Source: a virus. Taken from it: a stretch of 47,329 nt of DNA. The stretch spans positions 1 to 47,329 of IMG/VR virus record IMGVR_UViG_3300042523_000751; one strand, written 5' to 3'. This document shows positions 7,371 to 14,406 of the stretch, piece after piece. The stretch's first letter is position 1; each line of letters starts with the position of its first letter. Both the position numbers and the translations under genes were made by a program. The notes beneath the pieces were generated by a model. It saw only the letters and a program-made list of their open reading frames with translations. It did no database searches and was not told where the DNA came from.

Positions 7371-7862
7371 ATGGCAACAAACGCTGTAACTATCAAAGCT
7401 AATGCTAAAGGAGTATTAGTAAACGTGTATTCAACAAACAAAGAGTTTGGATACATTGTCCTGGAAACCGTTGCAACCTCTTTTGAGAAGGGTTGGATAC
7501 GTGATTCTAAGCGCACATGCCTTATGAGAGGTACTGTTGCACGCTTAGAAGATTTGGTCGCTGCTACCAAAACACTTCCAGGACGCATAGCAGTGCGCGA
7601 GTATCTTGAGGATGAAATTCCTGCTGATGTCGCAAAGTCTAACCTGCGCGATGACATCAGTCTTGAGGAAGCTCTTGAGCCTTACTTGAAACGCGCAGGT
7701 CAAGATGGCGTTCACCTTACCAAAGGTGGAAAGCGTATCGTGAGATTCACAGAGTATGATGGAGCGGGTATTACCCAAGACATCATCATCTCTCACGATA
7801 ACATCGCTGAGGTGGCTGCTTCCAAAGCAGAGGGTGCTAAATCAGAGGACGCACCATTCTAA
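7371..7862 (+). CDS. Conserved phage protein, paralogue A
   Basis: A 163-residue protein of unknown function. I chose ATG 7371 because it follows the promoter and aligns with the start of the paralogue at 8704. Shared blocks are the NKEFGYIVLE-type strand, GWIRDSKRTCLMRG, a PGRI-REYLE region, an IPADVAK helix and a C-terminal ISHDN. The region between the repeats reads as a soluble beta/alpha protein. The pattern is one I associate with Bacteroidota phages; an abundant DNA-associated protein is possible but unproven. A strong terminator follows. Confidence 0.8.
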   Translation: MATNAVTIKANAKGVLVNVYSTNKEFGYIVLETVATSFEKGWIRDSKRTCLMRGTVARLEDLVAATKTLPGRIAVREYLEDEIPADVAKSNLRDDISLEEALEPYLKRAGQDGVHLTKGGKRIVRFTEYDGAGITQDIIISHDNIAEVAASKAEGAKSEDAPF

Positions 7863-7872
7863 ACAGTCCTAT

Positions 7873-7905
7873 GAGAGGCACGTCTATCACGCAGGCGTGT
7901 CTCTC
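7873..7905 (+). terminator. Rho-independent terminator
   Basis: A ten-base-pair stem (GAGAGGCACG / CGTGTCTCTC, one G-U pair) with a 13-base loop, followed by TTTAAATT. It closes the paralogue A unit. Confidence 0.8.
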
Positions 7906-7952
7906 TTTAAATTAAGTGCGTGACTTTTATTAATGCTTTAAAAACAATTCCC

Positions 7953-8294
7953 ATGAAAGCATCAAATTACAATTTCCAGTGGCTTGATTCAACACCTCTT
8001 CACAGCTGGATGAAAAAGAATAACGTGTTAACATTTCACGTTGAAGAGGTTGAAGGTATCAGATTCGCAATATCTCCTTGTGGATATGGAATCATGATGG
8101 CCAGTACTGTGCCAGGATTATGTGGCGACTTGCAAGTGACTTTAGTTGCTAACAAGCGCCACAAGAATTTCCCTGGCGAGTACATGCTTATCACTTGGGC
8201 GCCTTATGCAAATAGACGCCAGAGTGTTAAGTCTTCCTACACTTGCACAAGAGTGAAGAACTATCGCAAACGTGATTACTCTTTATCAGCATGA
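7953..8294 (+). CDS. Hypothetical phage protein
   Basis: A 113-residue protein beginning MKASNYNFQWLD. It has a beta-rich, partly hydrophobic middle (GIRFAISPCGYGIMMAST) and a basic C-terminus (RRQSVKSS, NYRKRDY). No family is recognised. ATG 7953 is preceded by a TTTTATTAA leader element like those before other genes here. Its stop overlaps the start of the following membrane protein (ATGA). Confidence 0.65.
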   Translation: MKASNYNFQWLDSTPLHSWMKKNNVLTFHVEEVEGIRFAISPCGYGIMMASTVPGLCGDLQVTLVANKRHKNFPGEYMLITWAPYANRRQSVKSSYTCTRVKNYRKRDYSLSA

Positions 8295-8443
8295 AAAAGC
8301 AAGTGATGTTATACATCTGGGCAGTGGTCTGCCTGGGTGTATTTAGTGGAGTGTTGATGTCAAGGGGCACACACATTCTACCTGCTGTTGGATTCATGTG
8401 CGTATTCTGGGCGTGCATGTTGATGCCAATGCTCTCAAAATAA
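8291..8443 (+). CDS. Small two-helix membrane protein (50 aa)
   Basis: This short reading frame starts in an ATGA overlap with the previous stop. It encodes two hydrophobic segments, residues 6-24 (MLYIWAVVCLGVFSGVLM) and 31-47 (PAVGFMCVFWACMLM), with a lysine at each end. Coupling to the upstream gene supports translation. Membrane accessory protein, function unknown. Confidence 0.6.
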   Translation: MKKQVMLYIWAVVCLGVFSGVLMSRGTHILPAVGFMCVFWACMLMPMLSK

Positions 8444-8452
8444 AATCAACCC

Positions 8453-8597
8453 TTGGGGACAAGCTGCACACAGTATGCATAGTGGATGGAGTACACTCTA
8501 TCACACATTGCGTCAAGTTGTGCAGTTTTTTGTCCCCAACTTGGGGGAAGGGGAGTGCACAGGTAGGCATACGATACGCAGCAGTTTTTTCCCCAAG
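8453..8597 (+). ncRNA. Structured leader: two consecutive long hairpins
   Basis: Arm pairs: TTGGGGACAA 8453-8462 with TTGTCCCCAA 8530-8539 (10 bp) and CTGCACA 8464-8470 with TGTGCAG 8519-8525 (7 bp). These enclose GATGGA/TCTATC with a GTACAC loop. Directly after, CTTGGGG 8540-8546 pairs with CCCCAAG 8591-8597. Both halves carry GTGCACA- and GCAGTTTTTT-like pieces, suggesting a duplicated element. It lies in the transcript between 8443 and the gene at 8704 and could be an attenuator or an RNA in its own right. Confidence 0.5.
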
Positions 8598-8658
8598 GTG
8601 AGGATAGGTTCTAAGCCACCCTTGAGGAAAGGTGTATGACACGCTGATTTGTCCAACA

Positions 8659-8680
8659 CCACAACCCCCAATGAATTCAG
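8659..8680 (+). repeat. Leader motif copy 3
   Basis: CCACAAC-CCCCAAT-ATTCAG, nearly identical to 7266-7287 and preceded by the same TTGTCCAACAC element. It is 23 bases before the ATG at 8704, so it is conserved together with the duplicated gene. Confidence 0.6.
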
Positions 8681-8703
8681 TATTAATTTAAAACTCTTGA
8701 TGT

Positions 8704-9201
8704 ATGAGTAATGTTAGAATCGTCCCTGGAAAGAAGGGCACAATCGTGACAGCGTACGACACAAACGCTGATTTTGGTTATGTACAATTAGAGCAAAGTG
8801 CTATTGTAATGACCGCTGGATGGGTACGCGAAGTTAAGCGCACTTGTCTTTTACGTGGTAAAACCGCTACGCTTGAGGCATTCGTGACCTCTTGTAAAGG
8901 TTTGCAAGTACCAGGTAAATTGGTTGCACTTGAGTACCTAGAATCTCAAGTACCTGCAGATATCGCGAAGGAGTTCCTACGTGATGACGTGGCCTATGAG
9001 GAAGCAATTGATAGTTATATCAAGCGTGCTGGTGCTGATGGTCCTGCGTTGACTGCTGGTGGAGAGCGTATTTTACGCTTTGTTAAGTGGGATACCGCTG
9101 ATCAAATGCATGATGTGAACGTGGTTCACGATAATCAGGCAGAGGTTAGCGCGTCTAAGACACTTAACAGTGGCAAAGGCATGTTGCCTGGTGGAGAATA
9201 A
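8704..9201 (+). CDS. Conserved phage protein, paralogue B
   Basis: A 165-residue protein, clear paralogue of the gene at 7371. Shared blocks include FGYVQLEQ, GWVREVKRTCLLRGK, LVALEYLES, VPADIAK, a YIKRAGADGPALT-like repeat region and VVHDNQAEV. Both copies keep the same length, so duplication was of the whole gene with its leader. The C-terminus here is glycine-rich (MLPGGE). The function is unknown. A strong GNRA-loop terminator follows. Confidence 0.8.
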   Translation: MSNVRIVPGKKGTIVTAYDTNADFGYVQLEQSAIVMTAGWVREVKRTCLLRGKTATLEAFVTSCKGLQVPGKLVALEYLESQVPADIAKEFLRDDVAYEEAIDSYIKRAGADGPALTAGGERILRFVKWDTADQMHDVNVVHDNQAEVSASKTLNSGKGMLPGGE

Positions 9202-9223
9202 TAGTATCCACTTGCATTAGAGG

Positions 9224-9262
9224 AGGTGAGTGTGAGGGAGAAATCCCTCACTACACCTTTCT
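9224..9262 (+). terminator. Rho-independent terminator with GAAA loop
   Basis: GTGAGGGA 9232-9239 pairs with TCCCTCAC 9244-9251 around a GAAA tetraloop. The outer AGGT/ACCT arms extend it. A TTTCTTT tail follows. Confidence 0.8.
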
Positions 9263-9355
9263 TTACTCTTGAGTTTTTGTGTGATTAACGCATAGTATTG
9301 TGACACTATATAGCTATTCACACCTTCAGTACAAACCTTCAAAACTTTTTTACCC

Positions 9356-9724
9356 ATGGAAAGAGCACGTATGATTGCATACTTAGAACTTGATAGAGAA
9401 CATACATTAGATAGTAGTTCTTTTATTAGTAGTAATGAATACAATATAGCATTAGGTACATTGTGTTCTCTTAACCCTGATGTTTTTGCTTCTGAGTCTT
9501 TTAAAGAAAAGCACAAGATAGATTTCCGCGAACTTGATTATAGGTGTACTATGTATACCTTTGTACTTGATAAGCATCAGTATTTCTATTTCTCTTGTGT
9601 GAAGAATGTAGGATGGGAAGGAGATATTGACATTGACTCTCAGTGTTATGTCAAAGTGGATTATAGGACTATTGAGGAAGTACTTGCTAATATCAAGCAG
9701 TATATCCCTGAAATTACCTATTAA
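9356..9724 (+). CDS. Hypothetical phage protein
   Basis: A 122-residue protein beginning MERARMIAYLELD, mixed alpha/beta with many aromatics (QYFYFSC, ELDYRCTMYTF). No family is recognised. It sits between a terminator and the long gene-poor region, and its 154-base leader contains no clear TAnnTTTG box. Confidence 0.65.
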   Translation: MERARMIAYLELDREHTLDSSSFISSNEYNIALGTLCSLNPDVFASESFKEKHKIDFRELDYRCTMYTFVLDKHQYFYFSCVKNVGWEGDIDIDSQCYVKVDYRTIEEVLANIKQYIPEITY

Positions 9725-10245
9725 GATAAAGTATTGGCGTCTTTCCTTTAACCAGGCGTCTATCCAGTAAGTTGCTGGCGTTGGCTCACCATAACAGACA
9801 AGTGAGAATCCCTGGGTCTGTCTTGAAACATAGCAGAATGGGGGATACGGTCAGGGTGAGAACCTGACCATAAGTATACATTGTTGTTGCCCTCAGAGTT
9901 GAAATACTCATGGCGTATGCGTTAAGCTCCCTTGTGGAGTTACTGAAACAACAGGTCAGCCTTCGTGACCATAGGATAAACCAGTGATGGTATAAAGTGA
10001 TGTGTTGGTAGCACATTGCGCAGAGAGTAATCTCTGTCTTCTGAAAGGTACTATATTCCCTGTAGTATGGTGTGCTTGTGGCCTAACGGTTGATGCACAG
10101 TATTACAGAACTTCTGACAGGCAGGAGTTTGAGAGAGAAATCTCAATAGAAGAGTGTAGTAAGCAAATTGTAGTAGGAGTCGCCAACTCTGAAGCGTTTG
10201 TTAGTTTTTTGTAGTCTGTTGGTAGAAATACCGTGGGCAATTACA

Positions 10246-10373
10246 ATGAACAGTGAGTATCCTTGGCAGGTGAAAACAGAAAGAAGTCGTATCTAAACTA
10301 CTCAAAAGGTAGCATGATGCTGTGCGCTTGGGCCACTTCTTTCACAATTCCTGGACCGCTTAAAACTTTATAA
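10246..10373 (+). pseudogene. Possible frameshifted small gene
   Basis: An ATG at 10246 opens MNSEYPWQVKTERSRI and stops. One base back (-1 frame) from about 10287 the text continues SYLNYSKGSMML and so on to a stop at 10371-10373. Together they would make a protein of about 42 residues if one base were missing from the sequence. No canonical slippery site is present. The stretch coincides with a 9-bp stem, so a non-coding explanation is equally open. Confidence 0.3.
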
Positions 10374-10437
10374 CTTAAAGAGAAAAGCAAAAGTGTCCAA
10401 GCACGTATTGGTGATAATACTCTTATTCTGCTGTAAT

Positions 10438-10628
10438 ATGCAGATGTTTGACGTTCGCAAGACAGATGACAAGGGAAATGATTACTATCTAACTAACAGG
10501 AGGCATCTTGTAAATCCTTTGCAGGGAAGTTGGTAGGAAAAGGAACCTATGAGCCAGTACGTAGTGGTCAGACAGAAACCTATTCTGTTGAGTATGTCGT
10601 GTACTTGCTTAACCGCAAGTGTGTGTAA
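10438..10628 (+). pseudogene. Frameshifted small gene (about 63 aa if repaired)
   Basis: From ATG 10438 the frame reads MQMFDVRKTDDKGNDYYLTN and ends at TAG 10534-10536. The -1 frame then continues GKLVGKGTYEPVRSGQTETY and so on to TAA 10626-10628. Adding one G in the GGG run near 10524 would join them smoothly (LVNPLQGKLVGKG). Both parts have the composition of real protein, so a one-base deletion (mutation or sequence error) is the simplest reading. Confidence 0.45.
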
Positions 10629-10881
10629 GATGACGAAAGTTGTCAGAATCACGATATGAAAGGTCAACACTCAGCCTTTCAAACTCGTTTGAGCGAGTAT
10701 AAATAGTTGCTTAGGCTCAAAGCGTTGTAGTAATACAGGTGCACTGCATGAAGTTTGTAGGGTATACGCCAGTCGTGCGAACCCTATAGGAGTGATTTCC
10801 TAATGCCATATGAAGTATAGTAGTATGGCATTGAACATATCATTAGTTTTTTGATGTTTAAACAATGTAAATTTAAAGAAT

Positions 10882-11310
10882 ATGAAAGTATTAGTGAACA
10901 AATGTTATGGTGGTTATGGAACTTCTGTTCAAGCAGGTCTTGAATGGCTTAAAAGAAGCAACAAAGTTTTTACTGTTATTGATGACAGTTATAATCTTGT
11001 TGTAGAAATGGATGGTGAAAAGCACTACATTGATTTAAACAGAGAAGATCCAATTCTTATTGACTTGTTTGAAGAGAAAGGCAGTGAGTTTGTCTCTGGA
11101 AATCATGCAGAACTTGTATTAGTTCATATTCCTGATGGTTGTGAGTATTCTGTTGGAGAATATGATGGTCAGGAATGGATTGAAGAGACATGGATCAACG
11201 TAACGCTTGAAGAACTGAAGAATGGTCTGTCAGAAGACAGACTAGCTCTTGCTCAAGAGGTTTCTTGTATAAGAATCGCTCATGAGTCTACTGAAGATAC
11301 AATGCAATAA
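10882..11310 (+). CDS. KVLVNKCYGGYG-type conserved phage protein
   Basis: A 142-residue protein. The opening MKVLVNKCYGGYGTS, the middle NREDPILIDLFEEKG and the SGNHAELVLVHIPDGCEY block match a small family I recall from many phages and some bacteria, function unknown. Mixed alpha/beta, acidic. It follows the hairpin series at 10758-10832 and ends in front of a strong terminator. Confidence 0.8.
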   Translation: MKVLVNKCYGGYGTSVQAGLEWLKRSNKVFTVIDDSYNLVVEMDGEKHYIDLNREDPILIDLFEEKGSEFVSGNHAELVLVHIPDGCEYSVGEYDGQEWIEETWINVTLEELKNGLSEDRLALAQEVSCIRIAHESTEDTMQ

Positions 11311-11331
11311 CCGTGGGAAGTTAAAGCAACG

Positions 11332-11364
11332 AGGAGGAGTGTGTAATGCATTCCTCCTTTTTTT
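11332..11364 (+). terminator. Rho-independent terminator
   Basis: AGGAGGA 11332-11338 pairs with TCCTCCT 11352-11358, followed by a run of Ts that leads straight into the next -7 box. Confidence 0.8.
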
Positions 11365-11371
11365 ACCTTTG
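11364..11371 (+). promoter_or_regulatory. -7 box TACCTTTG after the terminator
   Basis: Matches TAnnTTTG and abuts the T tract of the preceding terminator. The gene at 11406 follows after 34 bases containing a TTTATTAA leader element. No clear -33 box was found. Confidence 0.5.
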
Positions 11372-11405
11372 TCAGAAATTTATTAACGTTTTTATATACA
11401 AACAA

Positions 11406-11615
11406 ATGCAGAAGTTACACTTTGCCACAAGAGTTAATGTGAAACTTGTACCAAAGTCTGATGCATCTAACGCTGCTAACAACTTGCGTGAGGAGTTAAG
11501 TATACAAATCAATAAGCACAGAGTGACTATTGATAAAAGTGTATTTGCTAAAACTCCAAGCGAGAAGTTAGAGCTGAAGATTGCTAAGGCTAAGTACAAG
11601 GCGAGCTTGAAGTAA
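11406..11615 (+). CDS. Small basic hypothetical protein
   Basis: A 69-residue lysine-rich protein (MQKLHFATRVNVKLVP, then NNLREELSIQINKHRVTIDK, ending AKYKASLK). The upstream in-frame ATG at 11346 lies in the terminator, so ATG 11406 is preferred. It is bounded by its own promoter-like box and terminator. Function unknown. Confidence 0.65.
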   Translation: MQKLHFATRVNVKLVPKSDASNAANNLREELSIQINKHRVTIDKSVFAKTPSEKLELKIAKAKYKASLK

Positions 11616-11649
11616 TTCTATGTGAGAAAATCCTACTAAAAAGGTTGGC

Positions 11650-11685
11650 TGGAGCTTGGATAACCATGAGGCTCCATTTTTTTTT
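11650..11685 (+). terminator. Rho-independent terminator
   Basis: TGGAGC 11650-11655 pairs with GCTCCA 11671-11676, followed by at least nine Ts. Confidence 0.8.
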
Positions 11686-11705
11686 GTTTCATAAATTCAA
11701 AATAT

Positions 11706-11966
11706 ATGTCAGGAAGACAAACACTTTTAGTATCAATCATTGCGCTATGTACATTAGTAGCAGGATTTTGTATAGGATTAGCATGTGCAAATCCAGTTGA
11801 AACTTCTCCAAAAGGAGATTATACTGATGTTGGTGGCAACATTGACATTGAATACTACTTGGAAGTGTCTGAAGACTCAATATGGGTTGAAGGCGTGCAG
11901 TCCAAGAAAGTTTATTCTGGTAAGTATTCTGATCTTGACAGTCTTATCACAAGTGATAATCTGTAA
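11706..11966 (+). CDS. Membrane-anchored or secreted small protein
   Basis: An 86-residue protein with a hydrophobic N-terminal segment (residues 7-29, TLLVSIIALCTLVAGFCIGL), then an acidic soluble domain (GGNIDIEYYLEVSEDSIWVE). A signal peptide cleaved after ACA or a retained anchor are both possible. The tyrosine/aspartate-rich C-terminal part looks like a compact beta domain. A periplasmic or envelope role is inferred only from topology. Confidence 0.65.
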   Translation: MSGRQTLLVSIIALCTLVAGFCIGLACANPVETSPKGDYTDVGGNIDIEYYLEVSEDSIWVEGVQSKKVYSGKYSDLDSLITSDNL

Positions 11967-11975
11967 GATATGTCC

Positions 11976-12043
11976 TGAGCTAAAGTAGCTCACTCTCCAA
12001 CTGCATTAGAGTTATTCTTTGGCTTACAAGGAATGACTCTTTT
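11976..12043 (+). terminator. Two hairpins, second with T tract
   Basis: TGAGCT 11976-11981 / AGCTCA 11987-11992, then a 10-bp stem AGAGTTATTC 12008-12017 / GAATGACTCT 12031-12040 (one G-U) followed by TTT. The second can act as a terminator for the gene ending at 11966. Confidence 0.6.
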
Positions 12044-12073
12044 GTGGTTAAATGCCTTTGTAATAATACAAAC

Positions 12074-12328
12074 ATGAATAACAAAGACAAAGTAGTTACA
12101 ATGAGCAATGTACTACAAAAGAGCAAGGATGATTGGGTCGTAATCAAACAGATGTATAACCTTGCAGATGACAACATTGATGTGGGAAGCAGAATAACTT
12201 CTACAACTCATAAGATATGTAACCTCAGCGAAATACCAAAAGAATTAATAAAACATGGACACATTGTTGATGGTTTTTTGACAAAAGACATGTTTCATAT
12301 TACAAGTATCAAAAAAGTAAAGATATGA
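12074..12328 (+). CDS. Hypothetical phage protein
   Basis: An 84-residue protein starting MNNKDKVVTMSNVLQ. The frame extends upstream to 12044 but ATG 12074 fits the leader better. No motif is recognised. Its end overlaps the following secreted protein (ATGA), making a translationally coupled chain 12074-13117. Confidence 0.6.
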   Translation: MNNKDKVVTMSNVLQKSKDDWVVIKQMYNLADDNIDVGSRITSTTHKICNLSEIPKELIKHGHIVDGFLTKDMFHITSIKKVKI

Positions 12329-12603
12329 AAATAGTGATGTTTATTATGGTCCTATTAGGTGTGACCAGTGCTGATGCACAAAAGACCTACTCAAAACGCT
12401 TAACAAAAGATGAGAAAAAATTCGTAAATTGCGTTCTCAAGTATGAAAAAGAAAAGGTTATTAGTGTTGTAAAACGTAAGGATAGCCATATAGTACTTGA
12501 ATTCCCATCAACCATGTATGTTCTTAACCCATCAGGTTATGTTGATGACGTATGGATTTTGGAAGATGGAGATTGGACACATTTAGGAAAAGAATCAGAT
12601 TAA
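12325..12603 (+). CDS. Small exported protein
   Basis: A 92-residue protein with an apparent cleavable signal peptide (KIVMFIMVLLGVTSADAQ, cleavage after ADA). The mature part is basic then acidic, ending in a short tryptophan-containing segment (DDVWILEDGDWTHLG). A host-envelope target is plausible but unproven. It is coupled to both neighbours. Confidence 0.65.
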   Translation: MKIVMFIMVLLGVTSADAQKTYSKRLTKDEKKFVNCVLKYEKEKVISVVKRKDSHIVLEFPSTMYVLNPSGYVDDVWILEDGDWTHLGKESD

Positions 12604-12800
12604 TGGAGAGCATTTGTAAACGCTGTATATCAGACACAGCAATTGTCTGCGCAATATGCGTAGATGGATTAAGAGAGGACAGAGTTGTCCTTGAAGGAAC
12701 TTTTAATGGATCAAAACCACACAGATCATGGCAGAAAAAAAAGAAAAAGGAACCATCAACCTTAAAAAAAATGGTACAAAGTCTGAAGAGACAAAACTAA
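12603..12800 (+). CDS. Small zinc-finger-like protein overlapping the next gene
   Basis: A 65-residue protein whose ATG shares a base with the previous stop codon (TAATG). CKRC (about residues 5-8) and CAIC (16-19) form a CxxC-x7-CxxC zinc site. The C-terminus is a lysine-rich tail (KKKKKEP) encoded in the 73 bases that overlap the start of the next gene. The overlap and coupling make it a less certain but credible gene. Confidence 0.55.
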   Translation: MESICKRCISDTAIVCAICVDGLREDRVVLEGTFNGSKPHRSWQKKKKKEPSTLKKMVQSLKRQN

Positions 12801-13117
12801 CAAGAGCTGATTTTGATTTAGCGTTAGAAACAATAAACAATCAACTTAAAGAGATTGAATATTGGAAAGAAGCTACTGCATCAGCAAGAAATGGAGAAGA
12901 ACACTACTTGAATCTTTTAGACCAAGAGTACAAAAAGAATGATGAAATTTTTCAATTTGTAAAAAGCAACATTCAGCGTTTGAAGTATGCGTTCAAAATG
13001 GGATTTGATGTCACAGGTTCAGTTACATATGCTGATATTGATTACAATCTTGATTTGTTACCTCGCATGTTAGAGCACAAGTTTTTCAAAGAGGAGAAAG
13101 AGGAGAAGAAACAGTAG
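12728..13117 (+). CDS. Hypothetical coiled-coil phage protein
   Basis: A 129-residue helical, charged protein (ETINNQLKEIEYWKEATASA, C-terminal EEKEEKKQ). Its ATG lies inside the preceding zinc-finger gene in another frame. It ends in TAG before a strong terminator. No family is recognised. Confidence 0.7.
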   Translation: MAEKKEKGTINLKKNGTKSEETKLTRADFDLALETINNQLKEIEYWKEATASARNGEEHYLNLLDQEYKKNDEIFQFVKSNIQRLKYAFKMGFDVTGSVTYADIDYNLDLLPRMLEHKFFKEEKEEKKQ

Positions 13118-13149
13118 ATATTTTGCAGTGGTTGTAAAAGACCATGAAG

Positions 13150-13187
13150 GTGGGTGTGTACAATGGCGTATACACCCACTTTTTTTG
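13150..13187 (+). terminator. Rho-independent terminator
   Basis: GTGGGTGT 13150-13157 pairs with ACACCCAC 13172-13179, followed by seven Ts. Confidence 0.85.
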
Positions 13188-13215
13188 GAATTATTAATTA
13201 AAAACAGAAAAGTGT

Positions 13216-13392
13216 ATGAAAAGATTTGACACAATTGTAATGTATATCATGCTAGGATGCATGTTAGCATCGTTTGCATGTATGTTTATGACTAGTAATA
13301 GTGATGACTTAATGTATTGCACAATAGCATTTTTGCTATCAGGTGTATGTGGTACTCTTGCCATGGTTGCAAATTCAAGAAAAACAACGTAG
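13216..13392 (+). CDS. Small two-helix membrane protein (58 aa)
   Basis: This short gene starts at ATG 13216 and encodes two hydrophobic helices (about residues 7-25 and 34-50) separated by the polar loop TSNSDD. It is the first gene after a terminator and is preceded by a TTATTAATTAAAA leader, supporting translation. Function unknown. Confidence 0.6.
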   Translation: MKRFDTIVMYIMLGCMLASFACMFMTSNSDDLMYCTIAFLLSGVCGTLAMVANSRKTT

Positions 13393-13417
13393 TATTTACC
13401 TCCTAAATCTAAAAACA

Positions 13418-13684
13418 ATGAGTATAAGTAAAAGACTCAAGGTACTTGAAGAAAAGAAACTCAACTACCTTAATGAATTGGAAGATTTGCATATTTCTGA
13501 GCCAGCTGAAAGATGGTATAAGCAACGCAGATATGAAATTGAAGCACAAGTTGCTATGATTGAAGATGTCATTGATGATCTTGAAAGAGAACAAAAGATG
13601 ATGAGACCTTTGTTTTGGATGTTGATTGGGTTTATTGTAATAGTTTCTGGAATATTAGTGTATAACTTTCTAAAACTGAACTGA
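13418..13684 (+). CDS. Coiled-coil protein with C-terminal membrane anchor
   Basis: An 88-residue protein. Residues 1-60 form a charged coiled coil (KRLKVLEEKKLNYLNELEDL), residues 64-84 are one transmembrane helix (FWMLIGFIVIVSGILVYNF). This is a tail-anchored topology. ATG 13418 is chosen; the frame continues upstream inside the previous gene without sense. Function unknown. Confidence 0.7.
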   Translation: MSISKRLKVLEEKKLNYLNELEDLHISEPAERWYKQRRYEIEAQVAMIEDVIDDLEREQKMMRPLFWMLIGFIVIVSGILVYNFLKLN

Positions 13685-13686
13685 CA

Positions 13687-13929
13687 ATGGCACTATCATA
13701 TAAGAAAGACATTATTACTTCTGTAATAGGATTTAATTTGGATGTCAACATAACTTATACCAATGAGGAAGGTAAAGAAGTTTCAATATGCAAAGGTTGT
13801 AGGTATGTTCCTTACAATGGCACTGAACAAGCACAAATTGGCATTTCAGGAGCTTACAAAAGGTTTTTTACCAATTTCAATCAGGATTTGCTAAACAAAA
13901 TCAGAGATTATCAATCTAAAAATTACTAA
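13687..13929 (+). CDS. Hypothetical phage protein
   Basis: An 80-residue protein, mixed beta then helical, with one CxxC-like pair (CKGC, residues 35-38) that could bind metal but is unaccompanied. It starts two bases after the previous stop, in the same tightly spaced set. No family is recognised. Confidence 0.65.
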   Translation: MALSYKKDIITSVIGFNLDVNITYTNEEGKEVSICKGCRYVPYNGTEQAQIGISGAYKRFFTNFNQDLLNKIRDYQSKNY

Positions 13930-13930
13930 G

Positions 13931-14149
13931 ATGGGTAGAATGAAAGAGTTATTCATGCAAATGCGTGAAAAAGAACAAGAAGAAGATCCATATGATGGAG
14001 TAGATGACGCTTATTGGCAGGATCAAGCCAAATATCAAGAACTCTATGAGAAAGAGTTACGTGAAGAAATGAATAGACAAGCAGAGTTGCCAGTCAACAA
14101 GAAAATTCCACCGTGTGCTGCGCACGATTTTGAGGATCCATTACCATAA
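13931..14149 (+). CDS. Small acidic hypothetical protein
   Basis: A 72-residue, strongly charged helical protein (MREKEQEEDPYDG, YWQDQAKYQELYEKELREEM) ending in a proline-containing tail. Four residues in, a second ATG (MKELFMQM) is an alternative start. No function is recognised. Confidence 0.65.
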   Translation: MGRMKELFMQMREKEQEEDPYDGVDDAYWQDQAKYQELYEKELREEMNRQAELPVNKKIPPCAAHDFEDPLP

Positions 14150-14152
14150 ACT

Positions 14153-14380
14153 ATGATCGCATTATATCTTCTTACTCTGTTATGTTATGCTTTTAACACA
14201 ACAGTTATTCTTGGCTACGTTAAAGAAAATGGAAAGTTTGAGGTTATTGACCTCGCACACATTGTTCTTAGCCCAATTACAGTAGTGAATATCTTTTTCA
14301 TAAAGATATTATCACACATGATACCTCTTGACTATATCTTATGGTCTAGAGATAATGACAAAAATAGCGCACAGCGTTGA
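14153..14380 (+). CDS. Small membrane protein
   Basis: A 75-residue protein with a hydrophobic N-terminus (residues 1-21, ending ILGYVK) and a second hydrophobic stretch (IVLSPITVVNIFFIKILSHM, about 37-56). Two transmembrane helices are likely. Unknown role. Confidence 0.65.
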   Translation: MIALYLLTLLCYAFNTTVILGYVKENGKFEVIDLAHIVLSPITVVNIFFIKILSHMIPLDYILWSRDNDKNSAQR

Positions 14381-14406
14381 TTATTAACAATTTAATCTTT
14401 TTTACA

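Larger units (their letters stand above)
9725..10881 (+). other. 1.15 kb gene-poor, hairpin-rich region (candidate large structured RNA and/or gene remnants)
   Basis: No intact gene of usual size fits here. Hairpins I could verify: 9794-9799/9816-9821; 9849-9855/9863-9869 (GGTCAGG/CCTGACC); CAGAGA-GTAA-TCTCTG at 10021-10036; TTGAGA-GAGAAA-TCTCAA at 10129-10146; GAAAGAAGT 10279-10287 with 10335-10343; ACTTGC/GCAAGT at 10603-10620; TGAAAGG/CCTTTCA 10656-10680; ACTCG/CGAGT 10683-10698. A terminal series follows: TAGGGT/ACCCTA 10758-10786, TAGGA/TCCTA 10787-10802 and AATGCCATA/TATGGCATT 10802-10832. The region also holds short protein-like pieces in shifted frames (10002-10214, 10246-10373, 10438-10628). 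A large ornate phage RNA, decayed small genes, or both are possible. Confidence 0.4.

Noticed and set aside
7091-7657. 188-residue minus-strand frame
   Set aside because: Runs antisense to the paralogue A gene and its promoter, with no recognisable domain; a shadow of the real gene.
10002-10214. 70-residue plus-strand frame in the hairpin-rich region
   Set aside because: Starts at a GTG with no leader, contains two stable hairpins, and has no supporting motif. Its C-terminal half looks protein-like, so it is noted in the region description but not called a gene.
9725-10881. Group I or II intron in the gene-poor region
   Set aside because: The flanking genes are not two halves of one protein, and I see no conserved catalytic core or intron-encoded nuclease.
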